64,000 bases of DNA from Trichobilharzia szidati. Lineage: Eukaryota; Platyhelminthes; Trematoda; Strigeidida; Schistosomatidae. Location of the stretch: positions 79,034,256 through 79,098,255 of the forward strand of contig OX235271.1 in assembly GCA_944472155.2 (NCBI GenBank), in the 5' to 3' direction. Positions 34,911-45,506 of this stretch are shown piece by piece (the first letter of the stretch is position 1; each line of letters starts with the position of its first letter). The position numbers were made by a program, and so were the translations under genes. The notes below the pieces were generated by a model, which did no database searches, was not told the origin of the DNA, and worked only from the letters and a program-made list of their open reading frames with translations.

Positions 34911-35279
34911 ATTATATTCACAAAATGTAAATACATATTGTGCGTGTTTAATTATTTTTCTGAAGCGTGATGTGAAGACAATTACTAACAGCTATTTAAA
35001 AAAGGGGATTATGAGGTACTACTAACCATCATAGAATATTTCCTTTTGTAATAGAATTGTTAGACAGATTTTCAAGCTTTGGCTTGAAGCTTTCAATGTT
35101 ATCTTCAAGTCGCAGAAAATTGCACAGTCTGATAAGCCTCAATTTAATAACAGCTGAGAAAATATGCTTATTATATGATACCCTACTTTTATCATTATAA
35201 AGATTTCATTGAAAAGAATTGTCTTCCATTGATAATTTAATTTGTGCAATATTAATACTCTTCAGTTGGATTCACGATT
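34911..35279. other. No gene recognised
   Basis: AT-rich, nothing supported. Confidence 0.4.
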
Positions 35280-35503
35280 GACCATAATCCCTCATCTCCC
35301 CTTCACACGATCTCCTTCATGTCACCCTCGTACCGACGACCCACTCGTCGCTTCCCATTTTAGATTCCATTCGATCGGTGGCCTGCATTGAGTGCGATGT
35401 CATTTGACGGCCTCCTCAATGTATGCCCGATCCATCTCCATTTTCTCCTACATGTTTGCTGTTGAAGCCCTAAGTTCCCCTAGGAACCCAAGATAATAAT
35501 AAT
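35280..35503 (+). mobile_element. RTE-type LINE with inverted 5' segment
   Basis: 35280-35460 is RTE sequence on the minus strand (ACACGATCTCCTTCATGTCA; GATCCATCTCCATTTTCTCC). At about 35462 it switches to the plus-strand tail TTGAAGCCCTAAGTTCCCCT, then AACCCAAGATAATAATAATA. An inverted upstream piece joined to a sense 3' end is the layout that twin priming produces. Confidence 0.7.
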
Positions 35504-35837
35504 AAATACTGGTGTGTGGTGGTCTGCTAAAATCACTGGGCAGAATACACCAAAACTTACTGCATGTCATATTGAATCGTAATCTGTATTCATGTTCACT
35601 TTTAGACAGAATTCAGCCTACTGATATGAATTTTCCTGGTGACATTCAGGGGACATACTTCGGTGGATTGACACGTGCTTCGGAACGAACAATTTTGCTT
35701 CAAATGATATATAGTCAGTCATCTTTAGGTTTCTGAATAAGGAGTGTTTCAAAATAAAACATACTGAGGATTCCGTACTGCGTAGAAGGGCTTTACTGAG
35801 ACTAAAGCCGTTCTTATTACTGTCCATCACATGTGAT

Positions 35838-36543
35838 TTTGGCAGAAGAAGCATCAAAGATAGGACTTCAGGTGAACATAGAGAAAACAGAGGTGATGAA
35901 GATTCCTGGCCAACAAAACAGAAACAATCAGCATAGAAAACTCTTTATCCTACCTGGAAAGCATCGTTTCAACTACAGGCGACGGAACTGACGAGGATAT
36001 CAGACGAGGATGGGGAAGCAAGGCAAGCTTTCATTCTCTCAAGTCTGTTTGGAGATAATCAACAGCCCTCAGCATGAAAAATAAGATCCGATTTCAACTC
36101 AATGTGAGTCAGTGCTACTATACGGATCAGAGAGTTGCACTGCGCATCATAAAGAGCATCTCAAACAAACTACAGACCTTCATTAATAGTTGTCTTCGCT
36201 CAATACTCAAGATCAGATGGCCAGAAAAGATCAGTAATGGAGATCTCTGGGAGCAAACCAACCCTGTAGGAACCGACTGTGCAACAAATAGGCAGGAGAA
36301 ATGGAGATGGATTGGCCATACTCTGAGGAAACCACCAAGTGACATCACTAGACAATCCATTGCTCGAGTGGAGCCCGAAGGAAGCGGCGAGTTGGTCGTC
36401 ATCAAGGTGACTGGAGGAGATGTGAAGAGGAAATGAAACGTGTGGCAGATTGAACAAGTGAAAATCTAGCAGAAACCAACGCAATGGAGACGCAGGCTGA
36501 AGCCTATGTTCCTCTAGGAATTGAAGGAAATAATAATTATAAT
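35838..36543 (+). mobile_element. RTE-type LINE fragment with many 1-nt deletions
   Basis: Collinear with 2090-2812 and 58523-59308: GCAGAAGAAGCATC, KTEVMKIPGQ, CATCGTTTCAACTACAGGCG, WRWIGHTLRKPPSDITRQSI and AKALCS-type end with AAATAATAATTATAATAC. Its peculiarity is many single-base losses, mostly within runs (GGG to GG, CCC to CC, GAGAA to GAA) between about 35920-36110 and 36380-36515. The middle (36120-36380) is nearly clean, giving the 120-codon frame. Decay is possible; uncorrected read errors fit better. Confidence 0.75.
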
Positions 36544-37330
36544 ACATGTGATTTTGTGTCAGGCCAGAAGCTGCATATGATTCGTAATAGTAACTTGCTA
36601 CCTGCGTAATTCGAACCAAGGACTGATGTAATGATAAGTATCACCTTCGACGAATTACTGGTGCATTCCTATCATACTTTACATATTATATGCTGAATTA
36701 AATTCCACTAGACATTTTCTGATAGATATATGTGATCTGAATTAAAAATTTCATCATTTATCAAAATGTTTTTTAAAAAGAAAAAGAAAAGAAAAGACTT
36801 CTAGCAAACATAAAATAGTGATTGAGATATCAAATAAATTTTTCACCTCTTTGATTGACAGTAGTATTTCAACATGACCATTTCACCTTTCTGAGTAAAT
36901 AAAAAAAACAAATGCCTTTGAAATATACGTGTTATAACGAAGATATGTCCTTTGTATGTATGTATGTGAAAACGAATTATTCAGGATAGGGTAGATAACA
37001 AAGTATTTAACTGAACATCATTGCTAAACAGTCAATATTCGAACAGCCGCTTGACTTATACTCTAACCGATGCAGAGAAAATTTAAAGTTCATCTACAAA
37101 TAGTGGGAACAGTTTTTCGTTTATCCTGTAAGCAGCAAGTTCCGTATTTCTGTAACTTATTTATGAAGTCTCAAAATACTCTTAGGTGGCTATCACACAT
37201 TCATTTATAAGACCGAGGTATTAGAATAGGCGGCTGACATACTTGTTATACAGTACGTAACTGTATATTTATGTGTATACATATTACAAGCATATCCATT
37301 TCAAAATGCGAAATGTACCCATTAACTTAT
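36544..37330. other. No gene recognised
   Basis: AT-rich, nothing supported. Confidence 0.4.
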
Positions 37331-37700
37331 GGGGAGAACCACAATTATTTTCATCGAAGAAATATTTCTTTTCAAAGACTTCATTTCCAAACTGTACACT
37401 CGTATCTATATTACGGAAAAAAGCATTGAGTGTCGCTAGAAATTGCTCTGTCATCATATATATGATAAGAATAGGTACGGTCGACATGGAACTAGAAAAC
37501 CTTCACAAAACTCTATTAAATAATAGATATCCTGGAAAGTTTATTGGCAGAATTATTCTTATCATATGTAAAGTGACTGAGCAATTTCTAGTGAAACTTA
37601 ATGATTTTTTCCATAATATAAATACAACTGTACGGCTTGAAAATAAAGTTGTTGAAAAGAAATATTTCTTCACTGAACAAAAACTGTGCTTTTCCATGGG
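37331..37700 (+). repeat. Palindromic PLE-related block
   Basis: Arms 37331-37473 and 37554-37700 are inverted copies at roughly 75-80 per cent identity by eye; both contain GAAGAAATATTTCTTTTCAA and AGAAATTGCTC.GTCA. The ~80-bp spacer reads MELENLHKTLLNNRYPGKFI, the PLE thumb motif (compare ELNLLRKILLENGYPPRFI). The plus-strand arm continues as VVEKKYFFTE, which is like the next PLE block. One 151-codon frame spans everything, and its minus-strand counterpart (37487-37284) encodes almost the same KKYFF peptide because of the palindrome. Confidence 0.6.
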
Positions 37701-37789
37701 AAGTTCAGTCTACAAATTACTGCCTTAGTTGAATTGCTTAAGTGAGCTAGTTAATAACAGTCAAATCAGTTTTCAAGGGTCGCCTTCTA

Positions 37790-38000
37790 AGAATTTGATT
37801 GCTTATAGGTTTGATCAAGAACTGAACTATCGGGAAACCAGGATGTAATAAACAGCTGTTTCACACTAGTTTGGGACTCTTCAGCAATGTGCATCCGCTT
37901 GGGCTCGAACTCAGGACCTCCCTTTATTACAAGGCAAGCTTGCAGACCATTCAGCCAGTGGGGCTCAATCCAACAGTCCATGAATTTCAACTTCTACGAA
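37790..38000 (-). repeat. S2 SINE with intact ribozyme core residues
   Basis: The head (box B reversed GGGCTCGAACTCAGG) and hammerhead are present. On the minus strand the core is CTGAAGA, then GTCCCAAACTAGTGT, GAA and ACAGCTGT followed by T at position 17. All core residues are allowed variants, but stems I and II are weakened. Confidence 0.65.
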
Positions 38001-38715
38001 TTAGCGATATATATATATATAAATATTTGTTAAATCAGTTGCTGTTGAACCCATAGCTGTAAATCAGTTAGATTAATGAACAGAAGAGAAATAGTATTTA
38101 TTTAATACCAAACTAGAAACACAGAGGCAGCTAAGAGGATTTCAAATGATAATCTCCAGTAGAAGAGGATACAATTCAATGTTCAACTATTTGGAATTCA
38201 TCTAAAATTGATGGCATCCAGGGGAATTTAGAGATAGTGTCTAGACAAAGTACTTATGTGTTATATATAATCATGAAAATGTCTGAAATGATTAAAAAAT
38301 GATTAACATATAAGCATCTTCAGCTAAGTTTGGTAAACAGTTTGGAAACTTTATGCATCTTATCTTCTTATTGTCTGTCTCTTCTTGTCTGTATTAAACG
38401 CATCAATAAATACGCTGATAATACGCTAATAATAATGCATACTCGGTTGGATGTCAGTAAAACTTAAAACCTATTCCTTATTACATTATCTTTATTGTAA
38501 TCATCTGAACATTTGGAGATTTACAATTTTCAACATTTTACCGTCTTCTTACTTAAAATTCCAAAAAGTAACATTATATCTGAAAGAGATTACTAATAAA
38601 CTTGTCCTGAGATGCGTATTGAAACATTTTTCAGTGTATCATTTCAATAGCGGCTTCTCTATTAGTTTGCCATCACGTTCTTCGCTAGCAGATTTTTTCG
38701 TCTAGTAAAGAGACC
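38001..38715. other. AT-rich spacer
   Basis: (AT)n at 38006-38020. No supported gene. Confidence 0.4.
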
Positions 38716-39655
38716 AATATCCTTGCTTGATAGACTAAGTTTTTACAAAAGATACGCGAATGACACGTTTATCATGTGTGGTGAGAATGACAATTTACAA
38801 GACACTCCAAAAGTATTCAGTGATGGTCATGATGCTATCCATTTTACCTTGGAAAGAGAAATTGGTGACAAAATTTCTTTCTTTGATATGCTACTCACAA
38901 AAAAGGCGATTGATCCTCAAAAAGATCAATTTACAGAGAGTCGATATGAATGTAACAACTTAATAGTTTTCGAAATTTTATTCCCGCTGAGAGAGATCTT
39001 CTTCATTGTGAAATCCGCTTGGAAATCTTCTGGACTCATCATAAAGAAAAAGATTGGGATTTTTAACACAAATATTAAGTCAGTCACTTCTGTATCAGTC
39101 AGAAACTTAACCAGTGCTTCACGGAAAGCATTTCCAGCAGCCTCTTGCAGACGTTTATCGACAGCTGCCTCCTCTGGCTCCATACTGAAGACCAAATAGC
39201 CAGAGAGAATTCGTAATGAGAGACTCTGGGGACAAACCAACCAAGAACCTATTTCTCAACAAGTATGTAGGGGAAAATGAAGATGGATTGGGCACACCTT
39301 GAGAAAACTGTCTAGTGACACCTCACACCAGGCCAACGCTCGAGTGAAGCCCAGATGGGAATGGATGAGTGGAGTGTCCGAAGGAGACATGGAGGAGATA
39401 AGAGTTTATGGAGGATGGTGGAGCCAACTGAAGAGGACTGCAGAGAATAGGACGAAGTAGAGATGTGCTGTTGAAGCCCAATATTCCACTCAGGATCGAA
39501 GGAAATAATAATTTATCCCACCGACAGAAAGAGGAATTTAATTTGTTCGCTCTCAATACGTGTCCAGAGAATTCGTGGTGAAGATAGTGTTGATGAAGAA
39601 CTTAGACAACTGAAAGAAGCTTTTGTGGAGAATCCATATTAATATTCTTTGTCGA
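38716..39655 (+). pseudogene. PLE reverse transcriptase fragment split by an RTE insertion
   Basis: 38716-38985 encodes LYKRYVDDTFI-like FYKRYANDTFIMCGENDN (YVDD changed to YAND), IHFTLEREIGDKISFFDMLL and TKK, a PLE palm close to that at 45.7 kb. The match resumes after the RTE at 39517 with IPPTER / KRNL, RVQRIRGEDSVDEELRQLKE and AFVENPY, equivalent to SRIRKICSEDMVENELNLLRK. Losing the first catalytic aspartate and being split, it is dead. Confidence 0.7.
38990..39516 (+). mobile_element. RTE-type LINE fragment nested in a PLE
   Basis: Starts at AGAGATCTTCTTCATTGTGA and ends GATCGAAGGAAATAATAA. Blocks include KSAWKSSGLIIKKKIGIFNT, RKAFPAASCRRLSTAASS, a RWIGHTLRKL-like stretch and CAGAGAATAGGACGAAGTAG. 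Flanking TTTATTCCCGCTGA and TTTATCCCACCGA read like a diverged target-site duplication of about 14-20 nt within the PLE frame. Confidence 0.7.
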
Positions 39656-39664
39656 AGCTTCATA

Positions 39665-39830
39665 GTATGATTGGTTGAAGGATTTCATCATGAGCTGACA
39701 TCAGTTAGAGAACCATTGGAAAACCCAGGGCCTCCTGGTCACAAGGCTAGCTCGTAGACCATTAAACCACTGGGACTCGATCCAATGGCGCATGAATTCT
39801 AACTTCTGCCAATTCACGAAGCCAATGGTA
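39665..39830 (-). repeat. S2 SINE with ribozyme deleted
   Basis: Tail (GGATTTCATCATGAGCTGAC) and head (CACAAGGCTAGCTCGTAGAC, CCACTGGGACTCGATCC) are joined directly, with the hammerhead missing between them. Confidence 0.65.
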
Positions 39831-39958
39831 AATTATATAAAAGAAATATAGAATGAAAGAAGGTACCAGAGAAAGTGTTGCACTTAAACTGAGAATTTTT
39901 GAGTGACACTGCAACTGAAGTTCATGAAAACTAATTGACGCTGTCATTCAGGAAAATT

Positions 39959-40114
39959 GTATTTTTGATACAAGCATGGAATTTTCAGCATGTGATATCG
40001 GTGGCCCGAATTTTGCAGGCCGACCATAGATATCGGGTGTGCGTCGGCAGGGGATCGAACCCCGGACCATGTGCATGGTCGGCGAGAGTCCTAACCGCTG
40101 TGCCACCGACGCAC
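39959..40114 (-). repeat. SINE-G2, copy 2
   Basis: The tRNA-Gly-like head is at 40040-40113 (74 nt, acceptor-like stem TGCGTCG/CGACGCA, box B GGTTCGATCCCC). The body runs to GTATTTTTGATACAAG on the plus strand. It is the best-conserved of the three copies together with 49107-49228. Confidence 0.7.
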
Positions 40115-40978
40115 AGGGGGAATTTGTTGCCAATCTACGAATGACTTCCTCTAACCATCCAGTGGTACATCCAAGTGTTAAGGAAGTGTTATCCCGATTG
40201 TCCAGTTCTATATGCCTTTATATGCTACAGATTTCTGTAAGTGAGGCAATATCAGTCTCTGAGAGATTGTCAACATACATTTCCAAATAAATGCATGCAA
40301 ACAGAAATAAAACCTATTTCCTACTAACATGTAAATAATTCATTATATTTACTGGACCAGTTTACTCTAGGCTAATTAGTTCATTCTGTTTCATATAATT
40401 AAAATTAATCTGATATTTTCAGCTTACTGATAACAACAATGAACATAATTATCTCTCTTTTTTTGTCGCTGAAATAATGAATAGCATTTTCAACATATTT
40501 ATCAAATATTCTAAATGACCTGTGAAGAACGCACACACACACACGGGTTTCCCTCTATAATATAATGACAGTGAAAACATTTCATATACAGTTGCTTGTG
40601 TGTCATTGTTTCTGATTAATGCATGCATGACTGCATTATTATTATTGATTCTGCCTTTAATCATTCTCATACATTTAAAAATAAACTCTAAGAGTAGCTC
40701 TGAACAAAGAATTTTGTTTTCAGCAAATCCGTTTCAGGTTTGTCACCAATTTGATGTGCTGTTTGAATCACTGAATTACTTGAAGTTCCATCCAGCATAG
40801 TGAGTACATCCTATTCTCTCTAATTCTTATTGTTTTAACCATTCAATTATGTCCTCGAATTTTGAAATGTACTCACATTTTTCATTGACTTTCAAACTAA
40901 CGGTCCCTTACTTAATTTAGTTGAAACCCTAACTACAAAATTGTTGAAACGCATTTTACATGTTCAAAAATTAATTGG
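40115..40978. other. Spacer with AC microsatellite
   Basis: (CA)n at 40531-40544. No supported gene. Confidence 0.4.
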
Positions 40979-40995
40979 TAATACATTGAACTTTT

Positions 40996-41531
40996 TTGAC
41001 TGGACACTAGTCAGTAACTAGTGTAATGTGTCTAGTCCTGTTTTCGGTGCAGACTGAATTCTATCAGTTAGGCTTGTAATGAGGCCATCATTCTAGGTGG
41101 CTCGCCATCACGGTGCACTGTGATTTGTTGGTATTAGATGGTTGAAAGCAATCGGCAGGAAGCCTTGCTTGACCTAGGTTTCGTGCTAGTTGGCACTCGA
41201 CAGCATGGCGTATCTGCAACAACGAAGAAAATCATGTCCCTTCTGAGATTCAAATCCGCGTCACCCAGTGCTGCAGTCAGAGACGTTGTCACTGAGATAT
41301 TCAGGCTCGCGATTGATCTCCTGTAGGACTGTATTGGATACTTTTGACCGGAGGTCAATCACGAGTCTGGATAGCTCAGTGACAATGTCTCTGACTGCAG
41401 CACTGGGTGACGCGGATTTGAATCTCAGAAGGGACATGAGTTCCTTCAACGTTGCAGATACGCCTTGCTGATGACTGTCAACTAGCATGAAACCTAGGTC
41501 GAAGGCTTCCTGCCGATTGCCTCCAACCATC
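40996..41531 (-). mobile_element. FB2: hammerhead SINE with two inverted heads, 17-bp TSD
   Basis: Flanked by TAATACATTGAACTTTT (40979-40995) and TAATATATTGAACTTTT (41532-41548), one mismatch. The sense direction is minus, ending in CTAGTGTCCAGTCAAAAAAG at the left edge. Two tRNA-like heads face each other around 41330-41360: one on minus (box B near 41250) and one on plus (41370-41440, GGATAGCTCAGTGAC and GATTTGAATCTC). Outer arms TAGATGGTTG and CAACCATCTA complete the fold-back. It corresponds to a full SINE with an inverted second 5' portion. Confidence 0.8.
41461..41510 (+). ncRNA. Hammerhead ribozyme in FB2, inverted half
   Basis: CGCCTTG, CTGATGA, stem II CTGT/GCAT around CAACTA, GAA, ACCTAGGT, C17, GAAGGC. 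Core residues are intact. The first stem II pair and the first stem I pair are mismatched. The opposite half (near 41160-41210, minus) has CTGTCGA, a broken core. Confidence 0.6.
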
Positions 41532-41548
41532 TAATATATTGAACTTTT

Positions 41549-42339
41549 CTTGGTAATCTAATTTTAAAACTAAGGGTTATTTGCATAACAATATTCCTTT
41601 CGTTTCTTTCTCTCTTACCTTTCATCTGTGACTGTGACCATTCAATTAATATTTTGAGCCATCCTGGTGACTACTTTTGTGATCAGAATGTTTGAAAAGT
41701 ATTGCACTAACACATTACACATATCGGATAATTTATGTCTACTTAATGTTTTATCAAAACTTGAAACTCATTCTATTTTATTCAGTGTTGAACACGCATT
41801 CACTGCATTTCTGGCTATTCTTGTGATTACTACAAGCTTTATTTTACAAGTGTAACAACTTGAAGAGAATTCACTAACGAGAATCTTCTCCATTCAGACC
41901 ACCTTTCAACTCACGAATCAGTCTGCCCAAGATAAAGTGAATACACTACGAAACTAATAATGAAAACGTAAATGAGATTATCTTGTTCTGTATCAGTTAA
42001 TTCTATCGTTTATCAACACACAACAAAGCTTCTGATAACTGAATAAGTTCCCAAGAGATACATCACTAGGCAACCTCCACGAATTAGGAATTGACAATTA
42101 TAGCCATAAACTGAATAATACTAAGCCTGTGTGCAGTTTACTGCAAAATATCTCGTTTTCATGCATAATTTTCAAATATATCCATCTGTATGATATGGTT
42201 TGATCACAAATACTCTACCATCCACCGTGATATTTTCCCCTTATTTCTTTAGACAGGACACAACAGTTCATTGAAAACATTTCAGAAATATCACGAAATA
42301 TGTCCATTTATTCACTAGTAGGCAGAAACATAGTTTTTG
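41549..42339. other. No gene recognised
   Basis: AT-rich, nothing supported. Confidence 0.4.
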
Positions 42340-42460
42340 TTCAATGAAGAAATATTTCTTTCCAATGACTTTATTTGTGAACTAAACAGTCGTGCTTATA
42401 TTCCAGAAAAAGTCATTAGGTGAAATTAAGTCACTGAGAAGAACTGTGTTTTTCCGGATT
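42340..42460. repeat. Relative of the 37.3-kb palindromic PLE block
   Basis: GTTCAATGAAGAAATATTTC, then TTTGTGAACTAAACAGTCG and ATTCCAGAAAAAGTCATTAG, match one arm of 37331-37473. GAACTGTGTTTTTCC at the end resembles the reversed outer edge of the other arm. The spacer is lost. Confidence 0.45.
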
Positions 42461-42644
42461 AATTCAGTAATAGGCGTGAATACAGATTGTAATTAATAGG
42501 GTGAATAAATGGTGGGAGGGTAATGTGAAATTACGTAAATCTAGCACATTATTTCGGAGGCAAAATAAAATTGATTTAAACAAGCCGCCTCTGTACATCT
42601 GCATACGACAAACTTATTTAATTTCCTTTGTCACTTACACTGAT

Positions 42645-43260
42645 GATGGCTGTTACGAAAAAAACCAACTTGTTGTGGTCTAAATGCAGAAAATTGGTCT
42701 CCGAGTCCTATAGTACAGCTGACAAAACTTCCTTGAAACACGTACATTCAGAAAACGCTCCAAAGACAGCAAAAGACTATTGTTCATAGTTTGAAACTAC
42801 GTGTGGTTCTATTCAATAATAAATAACATCAGGAACTCAGAAATAAGTTAACTATGGCGTTAGGCAACTACACAGTCAACCAGAATTTGACTGTAAGAAG
42901 TACCTTAGAATGAAGTAGAATATTCCCAACCAGGTGGGATGAAAACTCCGTCAGCAAGAATCACCACAATTCTCTCAGATAGTCCATGGTCAGAATGACC
43001 TCGATTCACTCAGACGAAATCGAATCAATGTGTTGCACAATCACAAGGAGAAGCATTGCAACTAGAGATTAAACAGTGACAAAGACAAATAATTAAGGAT
43101 CAAGCCAACAAATGATATGCAAATATCAGGACAATGATATACAGTCTAGGAGAATACGAATAATAATTACAAAGTCAGATGAGACATCGACATAATTATA
43201 AATGTTGTGATAAGTTCGTTCAGGAGGAGTTTTTCAAACAATTTTTCCGTTACAATGGCA
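42645..43260 (+). repeat. Unidentified long dispersed repeat, copy 2
   Basis: Collinear with 6850-7450 (see that entry). Edges are not defined by TSDs or terminal repeats that I can see. It follows the PLE-like arm at 42340-42460. Confidence 0.55.
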
Positions 43261-43321
43261 TCTAGATTATAATGGACAGTGGTCAAAGGGCAGAACACTA
43301 TGTGGCTGAAATGATACACTT

Positions 43322-43556
43322 AATAATGGAAGCTAGAATTCACGGGTAACTGGATTCCCTTTCTATGGTTAAATGGCCAACAAGCTCATCTCTTCACCTG
43401 AAGGTCTTGGGCTCGACCACTGGTAGGATCATGGATTCGTACTGATGAAGAGTCCCAAACTAGGACGGAAAAGTGTGCCGGTGCTCACTTCTTTTGAAAT
43501 GATTCTTTAAATGATATCAGTAAGGGATCAAACTTAAAACCAATGAAATCTCTACA
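43322..43556 (+). repeat. S2 SINE
   Basis: The head is decayed (box A-like TATGGTTAAATGGCCAAC). GTACTGATGAAGAGTCCCAA and ACTAGGACGGAAAAG follow; C3 is A and the GAA is shifted by an extra G. The 3' end abuts the AAT tail of the CR1-type LINE. Confidence 0.65.
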
Positions 43557-43559
43557 AAT

Positions 43560-44739
43560 AATAATAATGATTTAGTTTATTCCAAAAACAGTACTTGTGA
43601 TACAGAATGGAATTTTCAGCATTAATCACAATATTGCATCTAATTTCCTCAAATTATAAATAAAATTAATCACACAGAAAATTTTCCATATTTACAATGG
43701 GGGTAATGTCAAAAACATGCAGCATATAAAATGGAAATAATAGTAATGATAACAGCTAAGGTAATAATAAACATACAAGAGAAAATTACCGTGGGCTTGT
43801 TTCACACAGTATTGTCGATGCGGTATAGAAATCCTAGCATGTTTAAAAATATTGAATATAATGTTCTCTTTACATGATATGGTGAGGGGAAAAACAAAGA
43901 TTACAGCAGTCATAGAGATAAGTTGGTGTTTGCAATTATGAGAGTAAAACAAAGAAGCAACAGGACCATAAATATAATAGAAATAATAAAAGTAAAACTT
44001 GAAGGTATATAAGGATGGATGGAGGAGATTGTTTATTTACTAGATGAAAAAAGGTTAGTTAATTCTTGCCTGACACTATTTTCATCACATAAAATACGTG
44101 CCAAGTATGGTATCATAGAATTTTTATACTTAGACGTGCGAGCATACAGTTTTCTGAAGTTACTTCTTGTTCTACCTGAGGAGATGCAAGGTGAAAGCTG
44201 AGGGTGAAGTGGATGCTCCAAGTCAGACAAAATCCCTCTAGCAAATTTATTGCACGAGGTCAAGTGCCTATCGACAACGACGTTAACTATGTGGTCCACT
44301 GGGACACCACTCACCCTACTGACCGTCTTCAGCATTCTACGAATTGTGACATAGTCCTTTTTAAGCAAACCAGGAAAGAATAAGGGTGAACAATAAAGAA
44401 GAATAGGTAGGATGCAAGAGTTTATGAACTGTAAGAGGAGGGATTGAGTTATACCCGAGTGCCTTAACTTCTTAATGTAAAATGTCAGGCGGAATATTTT
44501 ACTGGGGATCGCTAAGACATGGGAAGACCAGCAGAGATCAGAAGGCAGAATAAGTTCAAGATACTTAATTTCTGATTTAATTCCTGTATCATTGTCGTCA
44601 ATCTTACAACTGTCATGAGAATCGACGGCTTCTTTTAACTGTCATTACATCTTAAGCTGAAATTTAGAGTTTGACATTTAGAAGGATTCAGTTTAAGACC
44701 GTTAGACTCAGAGCATTTACTGACTCCCGACAGAAAGCT
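43560..44739 (-). pseudogene. CR1/Jockey-type LINE, 3' half (after PLE insertion)
   Basis: The minus-strand continuation of the LINE at 47125-48110. From 44739 it reads GVSKCSESNGLKLNPSKC, then after frame breaks IKSEIKYLELILPSDLCWSS, AIPSKIFRLTFYIKKLRHSG and LLQFINSCILPILLYCSPLF. It continues into the open frame 44368-44033 (RMLKTVSRVSGVPVD, ILSDLEHPLHPQLSPCISSG, RTSKYKNSMIPYLARIL). This is the usual C-terminal domain of CR1/Jockey-group ORF2. The 3' UTR follows to AATAATAATAAT near 43560. The RT palm lies on the other side of the PLE. Confidence 0.8.
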
Positions 44740-45497
44740 ATTTTCTTTTCGACGATTCATTTTCATGAGCTGTACAATCGTAATTATAATTAACAAAGAA
44801 ATCTTTAGACCAATCAGATACTGGTAAATTTTGTCCTTGGAAAATTGTATTACATAATGTAAGGTGTAAGAAGGGATGACTAATTGTAAGTTAGAAAGGA
44901 GACAGAAGTTGGCATGACGTAATAAGTGTGAGATAGTGAATAATCAATAATCTCGTGTAAAATGGACAGGAACTAGTGGAAAGGCTATAAAGTGTTTTTG
45001 TATAAAATATGTATGAAAAACAATGTTATTAATAAACAGTAATAGAGTGGTAATAAAATGTGGATGATGGGGACAAAATGATAAAAATATTAATAAAATA
45101 AAATAATAATGGTAATAATAGTGAACTTACATAATAAAGGAAGGAAGCAAAATTGTGACAAGAACTTTACTCTGGCCATGGTAAGGCTAGAGAATGTATG
45201 TATCGCTTTTGTATGCAGAGGTCCGGTTTTAGATCTCGAATAGCTAATGCTTCAGCTATGTACAGATGGCGAATCCGAAGTCCCTTTGTACGATATTGAG
45301 GGACCCTGTGTAACACTGTGAAGCATTCATGTGGGGGTGCTCGATGTCCAGAGATGACAAGGTGTTCGAGGATCGAGCTGTTGCTATTCTTCTTTTCTCC
45401 TCTGGCCAACCAAGCGGGGCAGTGTTCCAGAATACGTTTTTGGACTTGACGTTGCGTACGGCCAATATACTTTGCTCCACACGAGCAAGTAAATTGA
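44740..45497 (-). repeat. PLE left inverted arm
   Basis: Reverse complement of 46362-47119, 758 bp, no gap by coordinate arithmetic. It contains the GIY-YIG coding end and 3' UTR of the PLE. The frame 45502-45167 here is a headless duplicate of the endonuclease. Confidence 0.85.
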
Positions 45498-45506
45498 AAC
45501 AATATG

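Noticed and set aside
41134..41530. Open frames on both strands of FB2 (62-89 codons)
   Set aside because: They arise because the element is a near-palindrome; the encoded sequence is tRNA-like and ribozyme DNA.
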